64,000 nucleotides of DNA from contig CAYOPI010000009.1 of NCBI GenBank assembly GCA_964405825.1, positions 4,916 to 68,915 on the forward strand, in the 5' to 3' direction. This document shows positions 25,338 through 34,236 of this stretch, one piece after another. Below the pieces are notes generated by a model. It saw nothing but the letters and a program-made list of their open reading frames with translations, was not told the DNA's origin and did not search any database. The stretch comes from JBHJGM01 sp964405825 (GTDB lineage Bacteria > Verrucomicrobiota > Verrucomicrobiia > Opitutales > JBHJGM01). How positions within the stretch are numbered: the first letter of the stretch is position 1; each line of letters starts with the position of its first letter. A program made the translations under genes and the position numbers.

Positions 25338-26144
25338 ATGCTCCCGCTGTCCACCACGGATGCGCTTGTCCCCGCGCCTGCGCCGGAAGTCCCCGCGCCG
25401 TTGCCTGAATCCGGCGAGGCACCTTCCCTGGGTCAGGGCGCGGCACCTTCCCGGGGTCAGGGCGCGGCACCCTCCACGGGTCGGGGCTGCGCACCCTCCC
25501 TGGCCTTCCTGCAGCGACTGATTCAGGAGCGCTACCCCTCCGCGCGCCCGAACGAAACGCCACCCCTGCCCTCGGGCATCCCGGCCGTGGACGAATCCCT
25601 CGGCGGCGGACTGCCGGGCGGGGCCTTTTGCGAGATCGTGGCCGGGGGCACTTCCTGCGGCGGGCAACTGCTCATCGCCCAATGGCTGACGGCCATCCGC
25701 CAGCAGCGCGGGTACGCCGCCCTGGTCGACGCCGGGCCTAACTTCGACCCCTGCGGGCTGCCCCCCGCCCTGCTCGAGCACCTGCTGTGGGTGCGCTGCG
25801 AGTCGCCCCTGCACGCGCTCCAGGCCACCGACCTGCTCCTGCGCGACGAGAATTTTCCGCTCCTGTTGCTGGATTTGCGCGGAGCGCCCGAACGCGCCCT
25901 GCGCCGGCTCAAGGCCACCCTGTGGTACCGCCTGCAGCGGCTGGCCGGGCATCGTTCGGTGTGGTTTGCCGCGTTCACTCCCCTCGCGCTGACGCCCAGT
26001 TGCCGCGTGCGCCTGGAGTTGATCGCCTCCCTCGGCCTGGAAGCCCTCGAAGAGGAACGCTCGCGCCTGCTTGAGCAGCTGCAGACACGTGTCCTGCGCG
26101 ACCACGGCCAGCACCTCCCCGAAGCCGCCGCCAACGCCCCCTGA
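25338..26144 (+). CDS. imuA: ImuA, RecA-like mutasome subunit
   Basis: A 268-residue degenerate RecA/SulA-like protein of the SOS mutasome. The region LPSGIPAVDESLGGGLPGGAFCEIV with GGTSCGGQLLIAQWL replaces the RecA Walker A loop; it lacks the canonical GKT, as in other ImuA proteins. Late segments (LRRLKATLWYRLQRLAGHRSVWFAAF, DNA-contact-like) fit the family. The first 55 residues are a Pro/Ala linker with an eight-residue repeat. ImuA works with ImuB and DnaE2 in damage-induced translesion synthesis. The start is ATG 25338 because the promoter overlaps the earlier GTG. Confidence 0.85.
   Translation: MLPLSTTDALVPAPAPEVPAPLPESGEAPSLGQGAAPSRGQGAAPSTGRGCAPSLAFLQRLIQERYPSARPNETPPLPSGIPAVDESLGGGLPGGAFCEIVAGGTSCGGQLLIAQWLTAIRQQRGYAALVDAGPNFDPCGLPPALLEHLLWVRCESPLHALQATDLLLRDENFPLLLLDLRGAPERALRRLKATLWYRLQRLAGHRSVWFAAFTPLALTPSCRVRLELIASLGLEALEEERSRLLEQLQTRVLRDHGQHLPEAAANAP
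25418..25503 (+). repeat. 24-bp tandem repeat in imuA, about 3.5 copies
   Basis: Units start at 25418, 25442, 25466 and 25490 (partial). Each encodes APSxGQGA or a close variant (APSL, APSR, APST), so the repeat keeps frame. The first two units differ at a single base, suggesting recent slippage or gene conversion. Confidence 0.8.
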
Positions 26145-26315
26145 GCCCGATGTTTTCCCATCGCCACAAAACGCCCGGATGCCACCCGGATGCCTCCGCC
26201 GCCCGAACCTCAAAATCCCGCCAGGCTCCGATGAAGCCGGACCCGACGCTTTGCCGTCCTGTTCTCCTGTTAGCCTGTCCTGGTTTTTACCGGACGGGGC
26301 AATGACGCCTTCACG

Positions 26316-27779
26316 ATGTACGCGGTGTTGCAAGTGACGGACTTTGCCCTGCAGGCCCGACAGCGTCTGGAGCCGGCTCTGCGTGGTCAGCCCTGGGCGC
26401 TCATGCGGCCCTCGGCGCGGCAGTCGGTGGTGGCGGCAGCCTCGGCGCCCGCGCTGGCCGAAGGGGTCGAGGTGGGCCAAGCGGCGGCGCAGGCGGTCGC
26501 GCGTTGCGGAGGGCTGCTCCTGCGCGAGCGCAACGCCCAGGCCGAAACCCAGGCCGCGCGCCTGCTCTTTTACGCCGCCTACGCCATCACCCCGCACGTC
26601 GAGGTGACCGCTCCCGGCCACTGCAGCCTGGACCTGCGCGGACGCCCCGACGAGGCGCACCCCGCCCTCTGTCTGCAGGCCGTTGAGCAACTGCACGGCC
26701 ACGACCTCGACGCGCGCGCCGGGCTGGCCCCCACCCCCAAACTCGCCCGCTTCGCCGCTGCTCTGGCCCGGCCCCTGCACGTTGTCCGCGACCCCGCGCG
26801 CGATCTGCAACGCCTCGCCCTTGCCCGGACCGACGCGCCCGAGACCCTGCGAGACGTCCTCGCGCAATGGGGGCTGCACACGGTGGGGGAGTTTCGCCGT
26901 CTGCCGCGCCAGGCTGTCGGCGAGCGCCTGGGGCCGGACGGGCTCACCCTCTGGGACGACCTGCACGGGCGCACCCACCGCCCGCTGAAGGAGCAACCGC
27001 TGCCGGCGAACTTCGCCGCTGAACTGGAGCTGGAGGAAGCCATCGAGCGGCTGGACCCGCTGCTCTTTGTCCTGCGACGGCTGCTGGAGGAGGTCTGCGC
27101 ACAGTTGCTGGCGGCCTGCCGGGTGGCGCGCACCCTCGCGCTGAATCTGCGCCTGGAAAATCGCCAGCACTACCACAAGGCCTTTCGCCTGCCCGAGCCC
27201 ACCCACCGCGTGGAAGTCATCTTTCGCATGCTCCAGCATCACCTGGAGGGCGTGACGACGGAGGCCGCCATCGTCGCGGTGGCCCTGCAGGTCGAGCCCG
27301 CTCCCGAGCAGGCCCGCCAACTGGGGCTGTTCGAGTCCACCCTCAAGGATCCGCACCGGCTGACCGAAACGCTCGCGCGCCTGACCGGCTTGAACGGGGG
27401 ACACCCGCCAGGCTCGCCGCGCCCCCGCGACACGCACCGCCCCGACGCCTTCGAAGTGGTTGCGCTGGCCAACGAGGTGGCGCCCCTGCCCGAAACCGAC
27501 CCCGCCCTCGCACGCGCGAGTGGCCCGTTGCTGCACCGCTTTCGCCCGCCGCGTCCGGCGCGGGTCTGGCTGCGCGAGGGCCGCCCCGTTCACGTATCCA
27601 CAGAACCCCTACAAGGCGTCATTCGCGGCACCCGCGGGCCCTGGCGCGCCTCGGGGGACTGGTGGGAGCGGGGCCGCTGCTGGCGACGCGAGGAGTGGGA
27701 CATCGAACTGGCCGAAGGCGGGCTGGGACTGCTCGTGCGCACGCCCGAGGGCTGGTTTCTCGAAGGCATCTACGACTGA
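26316..27779 (+). CDS. imuB: ImuB, inactive Y-family polymerase-like mutasome scaffold
   Basis: A 487-residue Y-family DNA polymerase homologue that lost catalysis. The first acidic motif reads VTDFALQA and the palm motif that normally holds Asp-Glu reads CSLDLRGRP. At residues 335-339 there is a QLGLF beta-clamp-binding motif, the site through which ImuB recruits DnaE2 to the clamp in characterised mutasomes. The N-terminus MYAVLQVTDFALQA is typical and fixes ATG 26316. A 171-nt gap separates it from imuA, and dnaE2 follows 26 nt later, so the three genes form one cassette. Confidence 0.9.
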   Translation: MYAVLQVTDFALQARQRLEPALRGQPWALMRPSARQSVVAAASAPALAEGVEVGQAAAQAVARCGGLLLRERNAQAETQAARLLFYAAYAITPHVEVTAPGHCSLDLRGRPDEAHPALCLQAVEQLHGHDLDARAGLAPTPKLARFAAALARPLHVVRDPARDLQRLALARTDAPETLRDVLAQWGLHTVGEFRRLPRQAVGERLGPDGLTLWDDLHGRTHRPLKEQPLPANFAAELELEEAIERLDPLLFVLRRLLEEVCAQLLAACRVARTLALNLRLENRQHYHKAFRLPEPTHRVEVIFRMLQHHLEGVTTEAAIVAVALQVEPAPEQARQLGLFESTLKDPHRLTETLARLTGLNGGHPPGSPRPRDTHRPDAFEVVALANEVAPLPETDPALARASGPLLHRFRPPRPARVWLREGRPVHVSTEPLQGVIRGTRGPWRASGDWWERGRCWRREEWDIELAEGGLGLLVRTPEGWFLEGIYD

Positions 27780-27805
27780 GCCGAATCAGATCAGGACAGC
27801 TTTGC

Positions 27806-30800
27806 ATGGCCGCGCCCGAGTACTACGAGCTGCACGCCCGCAGCGCCTTCAGCTTCCTGCGGGGGGCCTCCGCGCCGCGCACGCTGGTCGAGGAAGCCGC
27901 CGCACAGGGGCTGCCGGGCATGGCCTTGTGCGATCGGCTGGGCGTTTACGGAGCGGCCCGCTTTCACGCCGCCGCCGGCGAGCACAATCTGCGCGGGCTC
28001 ATCGGTGCCGAACTCCTGCTGGAGGATGGCAGCGTCCTGCCGGTCATCGCGCGCACCCGCAAAGGCTACCAGAACCTCTGCCGATTGCTCAGCGACGCCC
28101 ACCTGCGCGCGCCCAAGGGCGAAGCCCGTATCCTCGACCACGAGCTGCCGCCCGCCGCCCAAGGGCTCGTCGCGCTCACGGGCGACCCTCACGAAGGTCC
28201 GCTGGCCCGCCTTTTCAAGAGCCCGAACACCTCCGCGCGGACCCTTCGCGAGCGCCTCAAGTGGCTCAAGCGCACCTTCGGCCCCGAGGGCCTTTACGTC
28301 GAGTTGCAGCGGCACCAGCGCCGCGGCGAGGAGCGGCTCAACAGCGCCCTCATCGACCTGGCCGAGGCGGAACACCTGCCCCTGATCGCAACCAACGGCG
28401 TGATTTACGCCCGGCCCGAGGGCCGCCCGCTGGCCGACGTTTTCACCTGCCTGCGCGAACACACCCACCTCGATGCCGCCGGGCGTTTGCTTGCGCAAAA
28501 CAGCCAGTGCCACCTCAAGAGCGCCGCCGAAATGACCGCGCTCTTTGCCGACCGGCCCGATGCCATCGACCACACCCGCCGCCTGGCCGACACGGTCGAA
28601 TTCAGCCTGAAGAACCTCGACTACACCTTCCCCGATTACCCGGTGCCTCCCGGCGAAACCCAGCACAGTTACCTGGAGCAGCGCGTCTGGGCGGGCGCGC
28701 CGCGGCGCTTTCCAAAGATGACCCCGCGCGTGTGCCAGCAACTGCGCCACGAGCTGGACCTGATTCAGCGCCTGGGTTTCAGCGGGTATTTCTTGATCGT
28801 GTGGGACCTGATTGAATTCTGCCGCCGGAACGACATCCTGGTGCAGGGGCGCGGCAGCGCGGCCAACAGCGCCGTGTGCTACAGCCTGGGCATCACCGCC
28901 TGCGATCCGGTGGCCGGCAGGCTGTTGTTCGAGCGCTTCCTCTCAGAGGGGCGAAAGGGCTGGCCCGACATCGACCTGGACCTGCCCAGCGGTGACCGGC
29001 GCGAGCGCGTCATCCAGGAGGTCTACCGGCGCTACACCCGCCGGGGTGCCGCCATGACGGCCAACGTCATCACCTACCGCGGGCGCAGCGCCGTGCGCGA
29101 GATCGGCAAGGCCCTCAACTTCCCCGAGGAGATCATCAGCCGCTTCTCGGACCTTTACGCCAACGGCGACTTTCCGCAGACCCTCCAGCTCAAGCAGCAG
29201 CTCAGCCAGGCCGGCATCGCCCCCGAGCACCCGCGCGCCGCTGCCATGGCCGCGCTCTACCAGCAGGTCTACGGGCTGCCGCGCCACCTGGGCCAGCACT
29301 CCGGGGGAATGATCATCTGTCAGGGGAAACTGGATACAATCGTGCCACTGGAAAACGCCTCCATGCCCGATCGCTCGGTCTCGCAGTGGGACAAGGACGA
29401 CTGCGAGGACATGGGCATCATCAAGGTGGACCTGCTCGGGCTGGGGATGATGGCGGTGATGCAGGACGCCCTTGCCCTCACCCGCCAGCGCGGCCACCCC
29501 GTCGAGCTCAACCGCATCCCGCCCGACGACCCCGAAACCTACGACGCCATCTGCCGCGCCGACACCATCGGCGTCTTCCAGATCGAGAGCCGCGCCCAGC
29601 AGGCCACCCTGCCGCGCATGAAACCGCGCTGCTTCTACGATCTGGTCATCGAGGTGGCGATCATCCGGCCCGGGCCCATCGTCGGGCGCCTGGCCCACCC
29701 TTACCTTGACCGGCGCGCCGGCAAGCAACCGGTGGAATACCTGCACCCCGACGTCATCCCCGTGCTCGAGCGCACTCTGGGCGTACCGCTCTTTCAGGAG
29801 CAGGTGCTGCAAATCGCGATGACCCTGGCCGACTTCACCGGTTCCGAGGCCGAGGAGCTGCGCCGCGCGCTGAACTTCACCCGCTCCACCGAGCGCCTGG
29901 AAAAAGTCCAGTTGAAGCTGCACGAGGCGATGCAGCGCAAGGGCCACCCGCCCGAGATCTGCCGCAAGCTGGTCGAGGCGGTCGGCTCGTTTGCCCTTTA
30001 CGGATTCCCTGAAAGCCACGCGATCAGCTTCGCCCTCATCGCCTATGCCAGCGCGTATTTGAAATGCCATTACGGCGCGGAATTCTACACCGCCCTGCTC
30101 AACAACCAGCCCATGGGCTTTTACGCGCCGGCCACGCTGGTGCAGGACGCCCGCCGCCACGGCCTGCGTTTCCTCCCGCCCTGTGTGAACGCCTCGCAGT
30201 GGCCCTGCACGGTGGTTGACGAGGCCACCGTGCGCCTGGGCCTGAATCAACTGCGCGGGGTCAACCGGACCGAACTGGAGACACTCTGCCGCGAGCGCGA
30301 GCGGCGCGGGCCCTTCACGACGGTCGAGGATCTGCGGCGGCGCACGCGCTTCAACCGGGACGAGCTGCGCGCGCTGGCGGCGGCCGGGGCGCTCAACGCG
30401 CTGGGGGCGCACCGGCGGCAGGCCCTCTGGGAAGTCGAGCGCCACTTCGTGCAGGGCGACCTCTTTGATCAGCCCGAGGATGCCGGTCCGCCGGAGTTGC
30501 TGCTCGCGGCCGAGCCGGATTGCCCCTTGCCGGCGATGACGCCTGGCGAGCGTATCTCGCATGACTTCGCCGCCACCGGGCTGACCGTGGGGCCGCATCC
30601 GATGCGCCTGGTACGCGAGCGCCTGCCGGAGATCTGGCGTGCGGTCGACCTGACCGAGGCCCGTCACGACGAGCGGGTCACCGTGGGCGGCGCGGTCATC
30701 TGCCGCCAGCGCCCGGGAACGGCCAAGGGCGTCTTCTTCGTGAGCCTGGAGGATGAGACCGGCGTGGCCAACTGCGTCATCTACCCCGATCCGTTCGAGC

Positions 30801-30955
30801 GCTTCCGGCTGATGCTGACCAGCGAGCCGTTCCTGGCCATCACCGGCAAGATGCAGCGGCTGCAGGGCACCCTCAGTGTATTGGCCGAGCGGATACGACC
30901 CTTGCGTCTCGGCGACGCCCACCTGCCCGAGCAGGCCTCCCACGATTTCGGCTGA
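27806..30955 (+). CDS. dnaE2: Error-prone DNA polymerase III alpha subunit DnaE2
   Basis: A 1049-residue C-family polymerase. An N-terminal PHP domain (YYELHARSAFSFLRGAS) is followed by the palm with catalytic D388 and D390 in WPDIDLDLP, a thumb/fingers region, a helix-hairpin-helix part (FNRDELRALAAAGALNALG) and a C-terminal OB fold (TVGGAVICRQRPGTAKG). It ends with the family-typical SHDFG. DnaE2 is the translesion polymerase of the imuAB-dnaE2 mutasome and causes damage-induced mutagenesis. ATG 27806 gives the canonical N-terminus. Length matches the family. Confidence 0.95.
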   Translation: MAAPEYYELHARSAFSFLRGASAPRTLVEEAAAQGLPGMALCDRLGVYGAARFHAAAGEHNLRGLIGAELLLEDGSVLPVIARTRKGYQNLCRLLSDAHLRAPKGEARILDHELPPAAQGLVALTGDPHEGPLARLFKSPNTSARTLRERLKWLKRTFGPEGLYVELQRHQRRGEERLNSALIDLAEAEHLPLIATNGVIYARPEGRPLADVFTCLREHTHLDAAGRLLAQNSQCHLKSAAEMTALFADRPDAIDHTRRLADTVEFSLKNLDYTFPDYPVPPGETQHSYLEQRVWAGAPRRFPKMTPRVCQQLRHELDLIQRLGFSGYFLIVWDLIEFCRRNDILVQGRGSAANSAVCYSLGITACDPVAGRLLFERFLSEGRKGWPDIDLDLPSGDRRERVIQEVYRRYTRRGAAMTANVITYRGRSAVREIGKALNFPEEIISRFSDLYANGDFPQTLQLKQQLSQAGIAPEHPRAAAMAALYQQVYGLPRHLGQHSGGMIICQGKLDTIVPLENASMPDRSVSQWDKDDCEDMGIIKVDLLGLGMMAVMQDALALTRQRGHPVELNRIPPDDPETYDAICRADTIGVFQIESRAQQATLPRMKPRCFYDLVIEVAIIRPGPIVGRLAHPYLDRRAGKQPVEYLHPDVIPVLERTLGVPLFQEQVLQIAMTLADFTGSEAEELRRALNFTRSTERLEKVQLKLHEAMQRKGHPPEICRKLVEAVGSFALYGFPESHAISFALIAYASAYLKCHYGAEFYTALLNNQPMGFYAPATLVQDARRHGLRFLPPCVNASQWPCTVVDEATVRLGLNQLRGVNRTELETLCRERERRGPFTTVEDLRRRTRFNRDELRALAAAGALNALGAHRRQALWEVERHFVQGDLFDQPEDAGPPELLLAAEPDCPLPAMTPGERISHDFAATGLTVGPHPMRLVRERLPEIWRAVDLTEARHDERVTVGGAVICRQRPGTAKGVFFVSLEDETGVANCVIYPDPFERFRLMLTSEPFLAITGKMQRLQGTLSVLAERIRPLRLGDAHLPEQASHDFG

Positions 30956-30975
30956 GCGCGTGCTTTGGCTTGGCG

Positions 30976-30993
30976 AACGGTGTCGGCACCGTT
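30976..30993 (+). repeat. Perfect 7-bp inverted repeat after dnaE2
   Basis: AACGGTG and CACCGTT are separated by TCGG, in the 49-nt gap between dnaE2 and the next gene. No T-tract follows, so it is not a typical terminator; it could be an operator or a mRNA stem. Confidence 0.4.
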
Positions 30994-31004
30994 GTCATGG
31001 GCGC

Positions 31005-31913
31005 ATGTCCCCCACCCCGCTTGACCCGCAAGCCCTCCCCGTCGCCTTCATCGGCACCGGCGTGATGGGCGCATCGATGGCCGGCCACCTCCTGCAGGCC
31101 GGCTGCCGACTGACCGTTTACACCCGCACCAAAGCCCGCGCCGAAGCCCTCCTGGCCAAGGGCGCACGCTGGGCGCAGACCCCCGCCGAGGCCACCGCTT
31201 CGGCCAAGGTCGTCTTCAGCATCGTCGGCTTTCCCAACGACGTGGAAGAAGTCTACCTGGGTGACGACGGGATTCTGTCAGCGGCCCGGCCCGGCACGAT
31301 CGTCGTGGACATGACCACCTCGCAGCCGGAGCTGGCCCGGCGCATCGCCGAAGCCGCCCGGGCCAGGAGCTGCGCCGCGCTGGATGCACCGGTTTCCGGC
31401 GGCGACGTGGGCGCGCGCGAGGCCCGTCTTTCGATCATGGTCGGCGGCGAGCCTGACGCCTTTGGCCAGGTTCAGTCGCTCCTGCAGGCCATGGGCAAGA
31501 ACATCGTCCTGCAGGGACCCGCTGGCAGTGGCCAGTACACCAAGATGGTCAATCAGATCGTCATCGCCTCGGGGATGCTCGGCATCTGCGAAAGCCTGAC
31601 CTACGCCAAAGCCAGCGGTCTCGACCCCGAACGCGTGCTCGAATCCATCTCCAGCGGGGCCGCCGGCAGCTGGTCCCTGAGCAACCTGGCCCCGCGCATC
31701 CTCCAGGGCGACTTCGCGCCGGGCTTCTACGTGAAGCACTTCCTGAAGGACCTGAACATTGCGCTGGAATCGGCCGCCGCGATGCAGCTGGAACTGCCCG
31801 GGCTGGCCGCCGCGCAGAAGTTGTACGCCCGGCTGACCGAGACCGGCCACGGCGACGATGGCACCCAGGCGCTCTTCCGGCTTTACGAACGGCAACTGAC
31901 GGCCAATAGTTGA
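31005..31913 (+). CDS. NAD(P)-dependent beta-hydroxyacid dehydrogenase (3-hydroxyisobutyrate dehydrogenase family)
   Basis: A 302-residue two-domain dehydrogenase. The nucleotide loop GTGVMG is at residues 17-22, the substrate-binding DAPVSGG at 127-133, and the catalytic lysine is K180 in GSGQYTKMVNQI. The C-terminal domain has the helical KHFLKDLNIALE segment of the family. Members reduce tartronate semialdehyde, oxidise 3-hydroxyisobutyrate or act on related beta-hydroxyacids; the sequence does not decide which. ATG 31005 starts close to the Rossmann strand. It is probably separate from the mutagenesis cassette, although it lies only 49 nt downstream of it. Confidence 0.9.
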   Translation: MSPTPLDPQALPVAFIGTGVMGASMAGHLLQAGCRLTVYTRTKARAEALLAKGARWAQTPAEATASAKVVFSIVGFPNDVEEVYLGDDGILSAARPGTIVVDMTTSQPELARRIAEAARARSCAALDAPVSGGDVGAREARLSIMVGGEPDAFGQVQSLLQAMGKNIVLQGPAGSGQYTKMVNQIVIASGMLGICESLTYAKASGLDPERVLESISSGAAGSWSLSNLAPRILQGDFAPGFYVKHFLKDLNIALESAAAMQLELPGLAAAQKLYARLTETGHGDDGTQALFRLYERQLTANS

Positions 31914-31980
31914 GTTGTCCTGCATGTTAATTTGAAGCGGACGCCGCAAAACAATTCGCGCCCGCCTACGGAGAATCTCT

Positions 31981-32532
31981 ATGCCACGTATCCAACCACT
32001 CGATCCCGCCGCGGCGACCGGCCCGGCCAAGCAAATGCTCGACGGCGTACAGCAGAAGCTGGGCGTTGTGCCGAACCTGCTGAAGACCCTGGCGCACGCG
32101 CCGGCAGCCCTGCAGATGTATCTGGGCGACAGCCAGGCCCTGGGCGCAACCACGCTCACTGCGGCGCAGCGTGAGCAGATCGCCCTGGCCGTGGCCGAGA
32201 GCAATGGCTGCCACTACTGCCTTTCGGCCCACACGCTGATGGGCAAGGGAGCCGGTCTGGACGACGACGCCATCGCGGCAGCCCGCAAGGGGGTGGCCAG
32301 CGCCGCCAAGGACGCCGCGATGCTTGCTCTGGCCCGGGAGATTGTTGAGAAACGCGCCTGGGTCGGCGATGAAGGCGTGGCCCAGGCGCGCGAAGGCGGA
32401 CTTTCGGACACGGAGATCATCGAGGTCATCGCGGTGGTGGTGCACAACCTGTTCACCAATTACATGAACCACATCCTCGACCCGGAGATCGACTTTCCGA
32501 AGGTGGCCCCACCGGCCAGCGCGACCGGCTGA
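31981..32532 (+). CDS. AhpD-like carboxymuconolactone decarboxylase family protein
   Basis: A 183-residue helical protein of the AhpD/CMD superfamily. The active-site signature is intact: E73, C77, C80 and H84 in AVAESNGCHYCLSAH. Such proteins reduce peroxides through a thiol pair coupled to a lipoyl or thioredoxin-like donor. A good ribosome site (GGAG eight bases upstream) supports ATG 31981. It directly abuts the convergent GH36-like gene, leaving no intergenic space. Confidence 0.88.
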   Translation: MPRIQPLDPAAATGPAKQMLDGVQQKLGVVPNLLKTLAHAPAALQMYLGDSQALGATTLTAAQREQIALAVAESNGCHYCLSAHTLMGKGAGLDDDAIAAARKGVASAAKDAAMLALAREIVEKRAWVGDEGVAQAREGGLSDTEIIEVIAVVVHNLFTNYMNHILDPEIDFPKVAPPASATG

Positions 32533-34224
32533 TCAGGGAAGGCGAACGGCGTAGGCCGACAGGTCGACGTCGCCCTCGACCGCCTCATCCACGAGCAGCT
32601 CGATGTCGGCGGGGCCGCGCGTGGCGTAGCGGCGCACCACCCAGGACACCCCGCAGAAAACGGGCACCGCCGGCGTTTCGCCTTCGGGTTCAAGCAGGCG
32701 TCCCTTGACGCGCACGCGCAGACGCAGGGTCTCGTGCGCCTGCGGCTTCATCCGCCGTTGCTCGCGGGTATGCTGGCGCGCAAAGCGTTGCGGCAGGGCG
32801 TTCGGCGTATCCTTCAGCCGGGTGCAGACGATCAGCCGCTCGCCCTTTTCCAGAATCTTGGAGAGCCGGGCGGTGCGCCGCCGGGGCTCACCCTCAACGT
32901 GCAGCGGCAACAGGCGCATCGACTCGGGCGTCGGCGCATCGCCGCGGCGCTGAAGTTCGGGCAGGCGCTGCGCGCGTTCGCCCAGTCCCAGCAGCACGCA
33001 AGCCTCCGGCCCCAGTTGCAGACGCAGGAATCCCGGCTGCACCGAAAACGCCGGGCCGTCGGGGGCGTCGGTGAAGAGCACGGAGGCGTCCTGCAGTCCG
33101 GGCACCTCCAGTTCGACCTGGGTCACGCGCCAGTGGGGGTTGACCAGAAAGAGCAGCCCCGAGCGTCCGCCGCCGGTCATGAAGCCGTGCCAGGGCACCA
33201 GGCCCGGCTCGCCCGGTCCGACAAAGGCGGTGCTCAGCCGCTGCCGCCAGGCGGACTGGAACCACTGACGCTGGCGCTGGATGGCGGTCACGTCGGGATC
33301 GGTCAGAAGGGCCGGATTGCCGTAGAGCAGGTCCCGCCGCGCGCCGCGGGCCAACTGCGCAAGGTGACTGCGGCGGAAGCCTCGCCGACCCAGATAGAAA
33401 CATGTGTTTGTCGCACCCACCATGACCCCGTGGTCGTCGATGCGATCGAGCGGAAAGCCGTCGCGATGCCGACGCCACACGCCCCAGTCCTGATTGAGGT
33501 TGCGGGCCCGGCAAAGCTCCAGCTGGGGCGGCTCGCCAATGTGCGGGTCGTTGGAGAAGTAGTGGTCGAAGTCGGCCAGCAGCGAAGGGTCGGCGGTCGG
33601 CCGGACCGGCTCGCCTGTTACCCCGTGGTTGCGCCCCTGCCAGAAACCGCAGTGCCCGATGACGCGCGCGTCGGGATAGCGCTCGCGCAACCGCCGCACG
33701 ATCAGCGAAAAGCGTTCGCGGCTGAGGCGTTCGGTCTCCAAGGCGGAGCGGCGCGAGTTGGCCAGCCCCTGCGAGAAGGCGGCGAAGTCGAACTTGAAGT
33801 AGCGCACATCCCACTGCTCGGCGGCTTTCAACACGGAGGCCTCCAGCAGGTCGCCAAAGGGACCGTCGATCAGGCTGTAGTGGTAATTGTCCGCGCAGAG
33901 GCTCTTCTTCCAGGCCGGCACGCGCAGGCGCCCGCCGTTGGTGGAGAACCACAGTCCCGGCTGCATCCCGAGCAGACGCAGGCGACGCAGCAGACGGTCG
34001 GGTCCCTTGGGCCAGCGCTGGGGATGGAAGCGCTCGAAGCCGCGCCGGGGGTCGTACCAGCCGTAATCCAGGACAAAGTAATCGTAACCCAGCCCGAATT
34101 CGTCCTTCCAGCGTTGCAGGGCCTTGACCGCGTTGAGGGCCAGGCGCTCGGTCAGCTCAACCTGGTCGCCCAGCTCATCGTGATAGCCCCACGTATTGTA
34201 GACGCTGAAGGGCTCGGCGGGCAT
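32533..34224 (-). CDS. GH36-like (clan GH-D) glycoside hydrolase, cytoplasmic
   Basis: A 563-residue protein with the (beta/alpha)8 barrel of alpha-galactosidase-like enzymes. Early segments NTWGYHD and YDYFVLDYGWYDPRRG form the substrate side; the likely nucleophile is D146 in RYFKFDFAAF and the likely acid/base is D226 in HYFSNDP. The C-terminal 150 residues form a beta-sandwich-like part plus a basic extension. There is no signal peptide, so substrates would be imported oligosaccharides or glycosides. It lies 12 nt after the alkaline phosphatase gene and is probably co-transcribed with it. Substrate specificity is unknown. Confidence 0.72.
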   Translation of the reverse strand: MPAEPFSVYNTWGYHDELGDQVELTERLALNAVKALQRWKDEFGLGYDYFVLDYGWYDPRRGFERFHPQRWPKGPDRLLRRLRLLGMQPGLWFSTNGGRLRVPAWKKSLCADNYHYSLIDGPFGDLLEASVLKAAEQWDVRYFKFDFAAFSQGLANSRRSALETERLSRERFSLIVRRLRERYPDARVIGHCGFWQGRNHGVTGEPVRPTADPSLLADFDHYFSNDPHIGEPPQLELCRARNLNQDWGVWRRHRDGFPLDRIDDHGVMVGATNTCFYLGRRGFRRSHLAQLARGARRDLLYGNPALLTDPDVTAIQRQRQWFQSAWRQRLSTAFVGPGEPGLVPWHGFMTGGGRSGLLFLVNPHWRVTQVELEVPGLQDASVLFTDAPDGPAFSVQPGFLRLQLGPEACVLLGLGERAQRLPELQRRGDAPTPESMRLLPLHVEGEPRRRTARLSKILEKGERLIVCTRLKDTPNALPQRFARQHTREQRRMKPQAHETLRLRVRVKGRLLEPEGETPAVPVFCGVSWVVRRYATRGPADIELLVDEAVEGDVDLSAYAVRLP

Positions 34225-34236
34225 CGCGGGGACGGC

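Noticed and set aside
25317..27593. A 758-codon minus-strand open frame opposite imuA-imuB
   Set aside because: Gly/Gln/Ala-rich shadow; imuA and imuB have clear family motifs and a promoter in the plus direction.
28943..30943. A 666-codon minus-strand open frame opposite dnaE2
   Set aside because: Shadow composition; dnaE2 is unambiguous.
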